Of a stretch of 15,960 nucleotides of DNA, positions 6,559 to 12,858 are shown one piece after another (position 1 is the stretch's first letter; every line of letters begins with the position of its first letter). Made by a program: the position numbers and the translations under genes. The stretch comes from Methanocorpusculum sp. (GTDB lineage: Archaea > Halobacteriota > Methanomicrobia > Methanomicrobiales > Methanocorpusculaceae). Below the pieces are notes generated by a model. That model searched no databases. It was given only the letters and a program-made list of their open reading frames with translations, and was not told where the DNA came from. The stretch is from contig JAGARL010000074.1 of assembly GCA_017622255.1 (NCBI GenBank), positions 1 through 15,960 of the forward strand. Direction: 5' to 3'.

Positions 6559-6900
6559 ATCACAGATATCGCAGAAAACTATGTCCAGACCTTAAAGCCA
6601 ACAATTTGGGTCGGGAAGAACGGCTGTACGGATGACATCGCAGATGAGGTCCGCCGCCAGCTGGAAGCACGCAAAGTAATTAAGATTAAATGGCTCCAGA
6701 ACTCTGACGCAACCGAAGAGGAAATCCGCGAGCTTGCAAAACTCGTTGCCGCAGATGTCCTGGCAGTCCGCGGAAAGATTGCTGTTCTCGGCGCAAAGAA
6801 CCGCGGAAAGACGGTATCTCTTGCCCCGCAGAAGAAACAGCAGGCAAAGCAGGGAACTACCGCCAGAAGAAAACTGAAGAACGCGTACTGGAAAAACTAA
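6559..6900 (+). CDS. YhbY/CRS1 (CRM) domain RNA-binding protein without a canonical start codon
   Basis: Frame ending at TAA 6898-6900 encodes a complete single CRM domain, the fold of YhbY and plant CRS1, associated with ribosome precursors and intron RNAs. It reads L-K-P-T-I-W-V-G-K-N-G-C-T-D-D-I near the N terminus, V-I-K-I-K-W (40-45) and I-A-V-L-G-A-K-N-R-G in the last strand, followed by a basic tail (K-K-Q-Q-A-K-Q... to K-N-A-Y-W-K-N). The frame is open from 6535 (stop TAA at 6532-6534) and contains no ATG, GTG or TTG at all. AGGTGAG at 6549-6555 is an excellent ribosome binding site and points to ATC 6559 or ATA 6556 as the initiator; I give 6559 (113 residues). A +1 shift from rnp4 at AGG-TGA or a sequence error are alternatives. 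Confidence 0.8.
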   Translation: MTDIAENYVQTLKPTIWVGKNGCTDDIADEVRRQLEARKVIKIKWLQNSDATEEEIRELAKLVAADVLAVRGKIAVLGAKNRGKTVSLAPQKKQQAKQGTTARRKLKNAYWKN

Positions 6901-6907
6901 CGCGTAC

Positions 6908-6915
6908 TTTTTTTT
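6908..6915 (+). terminator. Oligo-T terminator of the rpiA operon
   Basis: T8 begins seven bases after the stop codon of the YhbY-domain gene, in a convergent region facing the small membrane protein gene. A typical euryarchaeal intrinsic terminator. Confidence 0.6.
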
Positions 6916-6933
6916 AACGCCCGTATCTCTGCG

Positions 6934-6947
6934 CTGCTGAAAAATGG
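6934..6947. repeat. 14-bp direct repeat, copy 1
   Basis: CTGCTGAAAAATGG, repeated exactly at 7214-7227 in the same orientation, with a further nearly matching YTT after it. The two copies flank the small membrane protein gene. They are not bounded by inverted repeats or a transposase, so they are not evidence of an insertion sequence. Confidence 0.5.
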
Positions 6948-6953
6948 TTTTTG

Positions 6954-7175
6954 TTATTCTGCACGTTCTTTAACGAAGAACGATGCGCCGAAGAGGGCGA
7001 TCATGACGACAACGTAGAGGGCATAACATACTCTCCACTGCTCAGCACCGAATGCAAAACTGCCGATGTATATCGTTGTTCCAAGCGTTGGACAGCAGAG
7101 TGCGCAGGCAACAAATATTACCGCAACAATCAGCATGAATAGACTGATGAGCCGGAGGATTGTCTTTTTCTTCAT
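6954..7175 (-). CDS. Small two-helix membrane protein, unknown function
   Basis: A 73-residue hydrophobic protein that I do not recognise. It begins M-K-K-K-T-I-L-R-L, giving a positively charged N terminus, then one membrane helix at about 8-28, a short polar loop around 29-46 and a second helix at about 48-68, ending F-F-V-K-E-R-A-E. Two adjacent cysteines (27-28 region) lie at the end of helix 1. The ATG at 7175 is preferred to an in-frame TTG at 7196. A TATA-like element on the minus strand at about 7202-7210 supports independent transcription with a short leader. It stands alone between convergent and divergent neighbours. Confidence 0.6.
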   Translation of the reverse strand: MKKKTILRLISLFMLIVAVIFVACALCCPTLGTTIYIGSFAFGAEQWRVCYALYVVVMIALFGASFFVKERAE

Positions 7176-7201
7176 AGATACAGAAAGATACGGCAAAAAT
7201 C

Positions 7202-7211
7202 CATAAATATC
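7202..7211. promoter_or_regulatory. Shared TATA-like element between two small membrane ORFs
   Basis: CATAAATATC on the plus strand. Read on the minus strand (GATATTTATG) it lies about 27 bases before the ATG at 7175. Read on the plus strand it lies about 40 bases before the TTG at 7250. It could serve either or both directions. Confidence 0.35.
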
Positions 7212-7213
7212 TT

Positions 7214-7227
7214 CTGCTGAAAAATGG
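7214..7227. repeat. 14-bp direct repeat, copy 2
   Basis: Second exact copy of CTGCTGAAAAATGG, 280 bases from the first. Because it lies between the TATA-like element and the start of the 34-residue frame, it could be part of a transcribed leader. Confidence 0.5.
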
Positions 7228-7249
7228 CTTTCTGATAGAGTTACGCGGT

Positions 7250-7354
7250 TTGTCTTATACAGAAGGCATCATTGCAGGAACCGGCTTTTTCCTGGCATTT
7301 GAAATGGTAATCTGCACAGGAGCAGTTATCGCAAAAATTGAGAAAAAAGAGTGA
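7250..7354 (+). CDS. Possible 34-residue single-helix membrane peptide
   Basis: From TTG 7250 to TGA 7352-7354 the frame reads (L/M)-S-Y-T-E-G, then a hydrophobic segment I-I-A-G-T-G-F-F-L-A-F-E-M-V-I-C-T-G-A-V-I-A and a basic/acidic end K-I-E-K-K-E. This is the layout of a one-pass membrane peptide. Its stop directly abuts the convergent reductase gene, the same zero-gap convergence as rlmE/iscU. The frame is open upstream to 7178 but has no ATG. No strong Shine-Dalgarno sequence is seen. I cannot name a family; chance is a real alternative. Confidence 0.35.
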   Translation: MSYTEGIIAGTGFFLAFEMVICTGAVIAKIEKKE

Positions 7355-8038
7355 TTAGTACATCACATCGTACTCGGTTACGAGATTTTCGCCGTACATT
7401 GCTGTCCCCTTCAGCTTTAAGCGAATCATATCATCCTCTGAGCCGATACGCATACCGCCGACCAGAGACGGCGTATCGTCTCCGCCTACAATAAACGGCA
7501 TATGGATTAACCGGATTTCATCGACCAGTTTTTCATTCAGCATGTACCGGTTCAGGGTAGGGCCGCCTTCCAGAATCAGCGACCGAACGCCAAACTCCTC
7601 TGCTAAAATCTTCATCAGAAGCGTATAGTCAACATGCTCCGCGCCTGCCATGACCACATCAACCCCCTTTTCCCGGAATGCCGCACAGCGCGCCGCCGGT
7701 GCCGCTTCGGACACTGCAAGGACCGTCTTTGCCAGGGACGTATCGAAGACATTGGAATCTTCCGGCAGGTCAGCTAACGCATTCGGAATTACCCGGAGCG
7801 GACTCTTTCCCTCGACCATACGCACCGTCAGGAATGAATTGTCAATCCGGATTGTTGACGAGCCGACCATAATCGCATCATACTCTGCGCGAGTCTGGTG
7901 CAGAAGGATTTCCGCCTCATGAGACATATGCCGCATCAGGATTTTACTGGACACCCCTTTACCCAGTGTCAGTTTACCGTCTGCCGTGATTTCCGAAATC
8001 ATCAGGACATGCGGACGGGGAGAAGATAGAGTATTCAT
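7355..8038 (-). CDS. arfC: 2,5-diamino-6-(ribosylamino)-4(3H)-pyrimidinone 5'-phosphate reductase
   Basis: RibD C-terminal (dihydrofolate-reductase-like) family. In archaea this NAD(P)H-dependent enzyme reduces the ribosyl side chain early in riboflavin synthesis, hence FAD and the F420 chromophore. The 227 residues show R-P-H-V-L-M-I-S-E-I-T-A-D-G-K (8-22), G-S-S-T-I-R-I-D-N-S-F-L-T-V-R (59-73) and the cofactor-binding L-E-G-G-P-T-L-N (156-163), with P-F-I-V-G-G at 181-186. There is no deaminase domain, as expected in archaea. ATG 8038 is chosen over the TTG immediately upstream because AGAGG sits at good spacing. It is transcribed divergently from the phosphatidyltransferase gene. Confidence 0.88.
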   Translation of the reverse strand: MNTLSSPRPHVLMISEITADGKLTLGKGVSSKILMRHMSHEAEILLHQTRAEYDAIMVGSSTIRIDNSFLTVRMVEGKSPLRVIPNALADLPEDSNVFDTSLAKTVLAVSEAAPAARCAAFREKGVDVVMAGAEHVDYTLLMKILAEEFGVRSLILEGGPTLNRYMLNEKLVDEIRLIHMPFIVGGDDTPSLVGGMRIGSEDDMIRLKLKGTAMYGENLVTEYDVMY

Positions 8039-8056
8039 CAAGGGCCTCTGATTCTT

Positions 8057-8080
8057 ATATTTTGAAGATATATATTATTG
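8057..8080. promoter_or_regulatory. Divergent promoter region, reductase / phosphatidyltransferase
   Basis: The 72-base gap holds an AT-rich core (GATATATATT at about 8066-8075), which would serve the plus-strand gene with a start near 8098. AAAATATAAG on the minus strand (about 8056-8064) would serve the reductase. TTTGAAG (8061-8067) and CTTCAAA (8090-8096) form a 7-base inverted repeat around the core, which could be a weak operator or chance. Confidence 0.4.
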
Positions 8081-8110
8081 GGTATACGACTTCAAATAGT
8101 CTCTCATTCC

Positions 8111-8767
8111 ATGAACATTACCTCCATACGCCATAAATTAACCGGATGGCTCGATCCGTTTATCCTGCTTTTATCAAAAACAGGAATTACGCCGAACCAG
8201 ATAACACTCCTCTCCTTCCTCTTCGGAATTGCCGCCGCCGGATGTTATCTGACCACGCATTTCATCGCAGGCAGTATCCTGCTTGCGATATCCGGAATCC
8301 TTGATTTAACCGACGGCTCGGTTGCCCGCCTGACCAATAAGAAAAGCGACTTCGGTGCTATCATCGACTGGATTGTGGACAAATATGTGGATGGTATTGT
8401 TCTCTTCGCGGTAGGTCTTTCCTGCTTTATCAGCACCCCTGCATATCTTGCAGGATTTGCAATTCCACAGATTGCCTACGTAGGAGTTGCCGGAGTGGCC
8501 GTAATCGGTTCTATTATGAACACCTTCATCAAACCGGTAACCTATGCGGAAACCGGATACTCCGCAAAAGAGGACGGGAAAATCTCCGACCCCTTAGAAG
8601 GCATCGGATTCTTTGGAAGACCGGAGACCATGCTCCTGCTCATCGCCGGAGGTCTTCTCGGCTTCATCTGGATTGCTGTTCTTATCATCGCTCTCTGCAC
8701 CAACCTCTCCGCCATTCAGAGAATCCTCTATCTGAAAAAACGTCACGGCGGATACAAAAACGAGTAA
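8111..8767 (+). CDS. CDP-alcohol phosphatidyltransferase, probably archaetidylinositol phosphate synthase-like
   Basis: Membrane enzyme that moves a CDP-activated lipid onto a polar alcohol (or inositol phosphate) to build phospholipid head groups. The 218-residue protein has the complete family signature D-x2-D-G-x2-A-R-x8-G-x3-D-x3-D: Asp65, Asp68, Gly69, Ala72, Arg73, Gly82, Asp86 and Asp90. Hydrophobic segments lie at about 30-50, 51-64, 92-112, 118-140 and 170-195, consistent with the usual six-helix fold. I use ATG 8111; a TTG 33 bases upstream would fall inside the promoter. The head-group substrate cannot be read from sequence. The AIP-synthase assignment is a guess from overall resemblance. 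Confidence 0.85.
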   Translation: MNITSIRHKLTGWLDPFILLLSKTGITPNQITLLSFLFGIAAAGCYLTTHFIAGSILLAISGILDLTDGSVARLTNKKSDFGAIIDWIVDKYVDGIVLFAVGLSCFISTPAYLAGFAIPQIAYVGVAGVAVIGSIMNTFIKPVTYAETGYSAKEDGKISDPLEGIGFFGRPETMLLLIAGGLLGFIWIAVLIIALCTNLSAIQRILYLKKRHGGYKNE

Positions 8768-8776
8768 TCGAACGGA

Positions 8777-8809
8777 AGTATCTATTTGCTCTGGAAGCAA
8801 ATAGGTACT
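8777..8809 (+). promoter_or_regulatory. Strong hairpin immediately before cofC
   Basis: Fourteen-base arms (8777-8790 and 8796-8809) pair with a single T/G position (a G-U wobble in RNA), around a five-base loop CTGGA. The inner nine pairs, CTATTTGCT / AGCAAATAG, are perfect. The 3' arm ends two bases before the cofC ATG and includes its weak GGT ribosome-binding sequence. No T tract follows, so it is not a typical terminator. A translation switch, an mRNA processing site or a DNA operator would fit. Confidence 0.6.
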
Positions 8810-8811
8810 AT

Positions 8812-9450
8812 ATGTATTTTCACGCCCTGATTCCATTCCGGCCGGTCAATCCCAAGACCAGGCTTTCAGGTGTTTTAACCCAGGAGGAACGGGAAGAGTT
8901 TGCGCAAGTAATGCTCGGCGATGTAATCTCCGCTGTCCGGAGAACCGGATGTACCGCAACGCTTCTCTGCACCTCCAAATATGAATGCCGCGATGCGCTG
9001 GTTGCCATCCGGCGCGAAGGGTTAAACGAAGCAATCAACTGGGCTCTCCCGCAGTTCCACTGCCCGGCGCTTATCATCATGTCAGACCTTCCGATGGTAA
9101 CTCCGGGAAGTCTCCAGCGGGTGGTATCCACCAAGGCAGACATGGCCATCGTCCCCGGCCTTGGCGGCGGCACCAATATTCTCTTCATCAAAAACCCGGA
9201 GAAGTTCCATGTGGAATATTACGGATTCTCCTTCCGCCGCCACCTCCAGATTGCCGAAGAGCTCGGCATGACGGTTGAGATTATCGACTCCATGCGGATG
9301 TCAACTGATGTGGACGAACCCGCAGACCTGGTCGAACTGATGATTCACGGACACGGAAATGCCCGTGAATGGCTGTATAACCATGGATTTACGCTCTCAA
9401 CGGAATCAGGACGCGTAAGTGTGGTACGGGAGGGAAAGGAAATTGCCTGA
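8812..9450 (+). CDS. cofC: 2-phospho-L-lactate guanylyltransferase CofC
   Basis: Coenzyme F420 synthesis: activates 2-phospho-L-lactate (or phosphoenolpyruvate) with GTP to a GPP-lactate-type intermediate used by CofD. The 212-residue product has the nucleotidyltransferase motif P-F-R-P-V-N-P-K-T-R-L-S (8-19), the metal-binding S-D-L-P (91-94), P-G-L-G-G-G-T-N (115-122) and the family signature S-T-D-V-D-E-P (164-170). It fits a methanogen, where F420 is the main hydride carrier. The reductase gene just upstream feeds the deazaflavin half of the same cofactor. A hairpin covers its translation start. The last eight bases overlap the following TPR gene. Confidence 0.93.
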   Translation: MYFHALIPFRPVNPKTRLSGVLTQEEREEFAQVMLGDVISAVRRTGCTATLLCTSKYECRDALVAIRREGLNEAINWALPQFHCPALIIMSDLPMVTPGSLQRVVSTKADMAIVPGLGGGTNILFIKNPEKFHVEYYGFSFRRHLQIAEELGMTVEIIDSMRMSTDVDEPADLVELMIHGHGNAREWLYNHGFTLSTESGRVSVVREGKEIA

Positions 9451-10288
9451 TAAAATCGAGGAAGCAGAAGACTTAGCACTTGCCGGAAAACTGGACGAAG
9501 CGGTTGCAAAATACGACGAGGCAATCGCCGAAGATGACAAAAACCCGCTTGCCTACGTGGGAAAGGCATCGGTTATCAAAGCACAGGGAAAGTTTGGTGA
9601 ATGTGCGGAAGAACTCGAAAAGGCACTTTCCATCCTGCCGGAATGGAATGTGGCAAAGGAGGACGAAAAACGCTTTGCGGATTTCTGCTCCATGCTCCAT
9701 GTCTTAAAGGCGGAAGCCCTGCTCTATGCAGACAACCCTGACGCGGCATTTGCCGAGCTTGACAAAGCAGATGCGGTCCGCGATGCGGATGCGGCATCGC
9801 TGGTTGTCAGAGCCAACGCTCATGCACAGAAGAAGGAGTGGGATGAGGCAGGCAACTGCCTCTACCGTGCAGAGGAGTGGTGTTTCTTACACGACGATTC
9901 CATGCTGACGCAGGTCTGGCTTACCAAAGTCCACTGTGCGCAGGAAGCAGGCGGCATCTTTGCTCCCGCGTACGCGGCAGAAGTCTATGCCTCCGGCAAC
10001 TGGCGCATGCCGAAAGGAACGGCAGAGGAACTCTTAGAGCGTGCCGGCAATCTCCGAAAGGAAGGCCTGCTCTATGATGCACTGCGCTATTATGATGCCT
10101 GTCTTGCGGCAGAGCCGGCAGACAAGGCACATGTACTGTTCCTGAAAGGAATTGTTTTCGAACAGCTCAAACGCTTTGATGATGCATACTCCGCATACGC
10201 TGACGCACTTGCGGCAAACCCGAGCGAGGCAGAAGAGTTCAGCATCCGCGTCCGCTGGGCAAACGCCCGCGCTCTTCGAGGTGACTAA
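9443..10288 (+). CDS. Tetratricopeptide-repeat (TPR) protein
   Basis: A soluble, acidic, helical-repeat protein of 281 residues with about six TPR-like units (roughly 4-36, 38-66, 85-115, 118-150, 195-226, 229-262). The clearest are A-G-K-L-D-E-A-V-A-K-Y-D-E-A-I and L-K-R-F-D-D-A-Y-S-A-Y-A-D-A-L. TPRs hold protein complexes together and reveal no catalytic role. I prefer the TTG at 9443 because a GGGAGGGAAAGG Shine-Dalgarno sequence lies just upstream. A GTG at 9419 would extend it 24 bases into cofC. It overlaps cofC by eight bases, and the membrane protein gene follows with no gap, which suggests a physical partnership with that protein (inference). Confidence 0.85.
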   Translation: MPDKIEEAEDLALAGKLDEAVAKYDEAIAEDDKNPLAYVGKASVIKAQGKFGECAEELEKALSILPEWNVAKEDEKRFADFCSMLHVLKAEALLYADNPDAAFAELDKADAVRDADAASLVVRANAHAQKKEWDEAGNCLYRAEEWCFLHDDSMLTQVWLTKVHCAQEAGGIFAPAYAAEVYASGNWRMPKGTAEELLERAGNLRKEGLLYDALRYYDACLAAEPADKAHVLFLKGIVFEQLKRFDDAYSAYADALAANPSEAEEFSIRVRWANARALRGD

Positions 10289-10783
10289 ATGATTACTGTA
10301 TCCCAGCTTCGGGACTTTCTGGTAAAAGGGTGTTCTCTTGTTACCATCCTCATCTATCTGCTGATTGCAGGACTCCTGGTTGCGGCGGCGGTCGTCGGCG
10401 CACTGGAAGCGATCCAGCTTTTAAAAATCGCCGCAGGAACTCCGACCCAGGAGACCTTAACCGCCGCTCTGCAGTCGATTCTGCTCATTATCGTTATTGC
10501 CACGCTGATTGATATGGTGCGGTCCTATGTGACCTTCGGCAGAGTCCTGGTCCGTCCGATTTTAATCGCCGGAATCACCACCATGGTTCGCAGACTCCTG
10601 GTCGCATCCCCGTCCTTCCTGGATGTTATCGGCATCACGATAGTAATCCTTGGTCTGACCGTCGCTATGATTTACTTAGGCCGTGAAGACAGGACGGTTA
10701 CCAAATTCTTAAACGGCGGCAAAGACGCGGCATCTATTGAAAATGAAGCGGCAAAAGCCGGTGAGCCGAAAGGCTCGGAATAA
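10289..10783 (+). CDS. PsiE-like (phosphate-starvation-inducible E family) membrane protein
   Basis: A 164-residue integral membrane protein with four helices at about 16-46, 58-78, 86-105 and 112-130, then a charged, Ala/Glu/Lys-rich cytoplasmic-looking tail (131-164). Helix 2 with I-D-M-V-R-S-Y-V, followed by R-P-I-L-I-A-G-I-T-T-M-V-R-R-L-L-V, resembles the conserved core of the PsiE family. The function of that family is not established. The ATG follows the TPR gene stop with no spacer, so translation is coupled. It is the last gene before an oligo-T terminator. Confidence 0.72.
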   Translation: MITVSQLRDFLVKGCSLVTILIYLLIAGLLVAAAVVGALEAIQLLKIAAGTPTQETLTAALQSILLIIVIATLIDMVRSYVTFGRVLVRPILIAGITTMVRRLLVASPSFLDVIGITIVILGLTVAMIYLGREDRTVTKFLNGGKDAASIENEAAKAGEPKGSE

Positions 10784-10784
10784 C

Positions 10785-10794
10785 TTTTTTTTTT
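10785..10794 (+). terminator. Oligo-T terminator after the psiE-like gene
   Basis: Ten T begin one base after the TAA stop. The opposite-strand endonuclease Q operon terminates at its own tract 15 bases away, so this short gap insulates two convergent operons. Confidence 0.65.
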
Positions 10795-10808
10795 CGAATT
10801 GTAATCAC

Positions 10809-10814
10809 AAAAAA
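10809..10814 (-). terminator. Oligo-T terminator of the priS-to-EndoQ operon
   Basis: Six A on the plus strand (T6 on the transcript strand), three bases beyond the endonuclease Q stop. The stop-then-TCT(n)GTG arrangement repeats what is seen after priL. Confidence 0.55.
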
Positions 10815-10817
10815 GAT

Positions 10818-11936
10818 TTACGGGAAAGCGAAGCTTCCGTACTTGCCTCCGCCTCCCGGGAAGAGAAGCACTCGACCCTCCCGCATCGCAGAAACTGCTG
10901 ACGAAACGCCTGCGGAAACTTCTGCCATCTCTGCCTCCGGTGCATGCAGGAGAACGGTAATCTCATTGCCGAACCGTTCGATGAAGGCATCATAGAGTGC
11001 CTTTGCTTTCTTCGTGTTCGGCGACGAAACGCCGAGCACACGGGCGATGACTTCTCCTAATGGAATCATCTTCAGATACGGCGGGCGCGGGGTTGCCGGG
11101 ATCGAGGACATCGCATATGCCCGCTCGCGGACACCAAGCTTAATTCTTCCCTTGCACTCCGGACACTTCCAGCGGTGCGCCTCGGCTTCCTCGTACGAGA
11201 ACTGCACATAACAGCGGGTACATGCCGTCCGGTTATACTTCCCTTCCTCCGGGAAGAAACCGGCATTCAGCGTGATACTGCCGGATGAAACGGCTTCGAG
11301 CACCGCCTTCGGTGTCTTCGCCGAAACATCCAGACGCGTAAACTCGCGGCCGAGCTTTGCCGGATACTGACTGTGCGCATCCGAGTTTGTCAGAAACGGC
11401 GTCTCTGCAAACTCCGCAATCCCTGCCCCGTAGGTGGAATCCGCTGACAGCCCAAGTTCACAGAAATCAAACTTTTCCGAGCGGTAACAGTCAGAGGGTT
11501 TTTCGAACGCCGCAAAAAGCGACGTCCACGGTGTAAACGCGTGCGCAGGGCCAATCAGACCGCCTAACGCATGCACCTCGCGGGCGAGAGTCTCGCCTGA
11601 CGCATAGACATGCGGGCGGCCTGCCGTTTCCAGATGCGAACAGTAGGGAGTAAGCCGTTCCTGCAGCTCGGCAAACTGCGAAAGCGTCTCCATCAGAATC
11701 ACATGATGGACTCTGCGTTCGTCTTCCACTTCTGTCTGCGGAACAACTGTGATGCCGGAATCATTCTCCAGATACGGCTCCCAGAGCCTTCGCCATTCAG
11801 GATGCAGCGCATCCCCTGTTCCGATAACATCCAGTCCCTTAATCCGGCATCCGGCAAGAATCGTCTCCGGGGACAAATCAGGAGACGTCGCCATCGAAAA
11901 ACGGGAATGGATATGCAGGTCTGCGTTTACTTCCAT
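10818..11936 (-). CDS. endQ: Endonuclease Q (PHP-domain DNA repair nuclease)
   Basis: EndoQ cuts DNA 5' to deaminated bases (uracil, hypoxanthine, xanthine) and abasic sites, starting alternative excision repair in archaea. The 372 residues begin with a PHP metal-dependent domain: D-L-H-I-H with His8 and His10, G-T-G-D-A-L-H with Asp42 and His45, P-A-H-A-F-T-P-W with His132 and L-T-N-S-D-A-H with Asp186 and His188. A four-cysteine zinc finger follows (Cys239, Cys242, Cys258, Cys261), then a helical C-terminal region ending in a glycine-rich G-G-G-G-K-Y-G. This domain order is characteristic of EndoQ. The gene symbol is informal. Last gene of the minus-strand superoperon, two bases after the PAC2 gene stop. 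Confidence 0.87.
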   Translation of the reverse strand: MEVNADLHIHSRFSMATSPDLSPETILAGCRIKGLDVIGTGDALHPEWRRLWEPYLENDSGITVVPQTEVEDERRVHHVILMETLSQFAELQERLTPYCSHLETAGRPHVYASGETLAREVHALGGLIGPAHAFTPWTSLFAAFEKPSDCYRSEKFDFCELGLSADSTYGAGIAEFAETPFLTNSDAHSQYPAKLGREFTRLDVSAKTPKAVLEAVSSGSITLNAGFFPEEGKYNRTACTRCYVQFSYEEAEAHRWKCPECKGRIKLGVRERAYAMSSIPATPRPPYLKMIPLGEVIARVLGVSSPNTKKAKALYDAFIERFGNEITVLLHAPEAEMAEVSAGVSSAVSAMREGRVLLFPGGGGKYGSFAFP

Positions 11937-11938
11937 AC

Positions 11939-12697
11939 TTATCCGATGTAGCGCAGATCATCTGCGGAGTTTTGCTGAATCGACGAAGTAAACGCGGAAA
12001 GGTCCGCCTGCATCTCCTCGGCAAGCTTCGAAAGCTCGGTTCTGTCTGCGGTAAATCCGATGAGTTTCTCCAAAACATCCAGAACCGCGGTTGAAGAAAC
12101 CGGGTCCACCAGATAGCCTGATGTCTCGCCGAGAAGCGCAACGCCTTCCATTCCGGCACGGCGTCCGCAGGTAATCAGCAGTCCTGCCGCACCGATAATA
12201 CCGCCGACCGGCTCAATACCGTTGGAAACAGCCCCTGCCGCCACCACTGCTTCGCGAAGCGATGCATGCGAGAGGCCGGAAAGCACTCTGGGATTCTCGA
12301 CCAGACGGCCTACTCCGTAGCCGCCGAGCGTATAAATCCGCTTCACGCCAAGCAGTGAAAACACCTTCACGTATGCTTCGCCGAGTACATAGTGTCCTTC
12401 CGGTCCTACGCTCTGGCAGTCTCCTGCCAGAAACAGCATTGGAGGTCTTCCCTCCTCTCCTGCCGCGAAAAAGATTTCATTTCTCGGAAACCGCAGAACC
12501 CCGTCCTCTGACAGATACATCTGCGGCGGGAAATACGTTGACGTAATCTCCGCAACCTTTACCGCATTCAACGAGCGGATTAAATGATCAACAACCAGTT
12601 TCCCGACATGTCCGACTCCGGGAAGTCCTGCAACAGCGACTTCGCACGAATGTGCCGACACATCTTCCACATACCACTGAACACTAACTTCTTCCAT
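11939..12697 (-). CDS. PAC2-family protein (proteasome assembly chaperone-like)
   Basis: A 252-residue protein of the PAC2 superfamily. Archaeal relatives include PbaB, which has been linked to proteasome-related chaperone complexes, but the role of most archaeal members is unsettled. Visible family motifs are A-G-L-P-G-V-G-H-V-G-K-L (23-34), L-G-G-Y-G-V-G (124-130), G-I-I-G-A-A-G-L-L (166-174) and L-L-G-E-T-S-G-Y-L-V-D-P (188-199). The C-terminal 30 residues look helical. Its start lies inside the 3' end of nop10 (14-base overlap), giving strong translational coupling. In many archaea a PAC2-family gene follows nop10 in this cluster. Confidence 0.87.
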   Translation of the reverse strand: MEEVSVQWYVEDVSAHSCEVAVAGLPGVGHVGKLVVDHLIRSLNAVKVAEITSTYFPPQMYLSEDGVLRFPRNEIFFAAGEEGRPPMLFLAGDCQSVGPEGHYVLGEAYVKVFSLLGVKRIYTLGGYGVGRLVENPRVLSGLSHASLREAVVAAGAVSNGIEPVGGIIGAAGLLITCGRRAGMEGVALLGETSGYLVDPVSSTAVLDVLEKLIGFTADRTELSKLAEEMQADLSAFTSSIQQNSADDLRYIG

Positions 12698-12851
12698 GGG
12701 CTTCCTTCACCATCCGGCGGTACTTTCCGTACCGGTCTTCCGGCGAATAGCGCGCAGGATGAACGGAAACGGTCTCTCTCCCGCAAACAGGACAAATCTT
12801 CAAAAGAGTGTGAATGTTGTCAATCCGGCAGATGCGAATATGACCTGACAT
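12684..12851 (-). CDS. nop10: H/ACA RNP protein Nop10 (degenerate zinc ribbon)
   Basis: Small component of the archaeal H/ACA guide RNP with Cbf5, Gar1 and L7Ae, needed for rRNA pseudouridylation. The 55-residue frame begins M-S-G-H-I-R-I-C-R-I-D and contains the hallmark C-terminal segment H-P-A-R-Y-S-P-E-D-R-Y-G-K-Y-R-R (31-46), which contacts Cbf5. The zinc ribbon normally has two C-x-x-C pairs. Here the second pair (Cys20, Cys23) is intact, but the first is Cys8 with Asp11 in place of the second cysteine. It starts seven bases after the aIF2-alpha stop and overlaps the PAC2 gene, in its usual position in this cluster. Confidence 0.9.
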   Translation of the reverse strand: MSGHIRICRIDNIHTLLKICPVCGRETVSVHPARYSPEDRYGKYRRMVKEAHGRS

Positions 12852-12858
12852 TTCAACC

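Noticed and set aside
6900..7360. Mobile element or CRISPR remnant between the direct repeats
   Set aside because: Only two copies 280 bases apart, no transposase, no terminal inverted repeats and no regular repeat-spacer pattern.
8777..8809. Rho-independent style terminator of the phosphatidyltransferase gene
   Set aside because: No T tract follows the hairpin, and all other likely terminators in this window are simple oligo-T tracts.
10784..10817. tRNA or small RNA gene in the convergent gap
   Set aside because: Only 34 bases, made up of two opposing oligo-T tracts; there is no room for a structured RNA gene.
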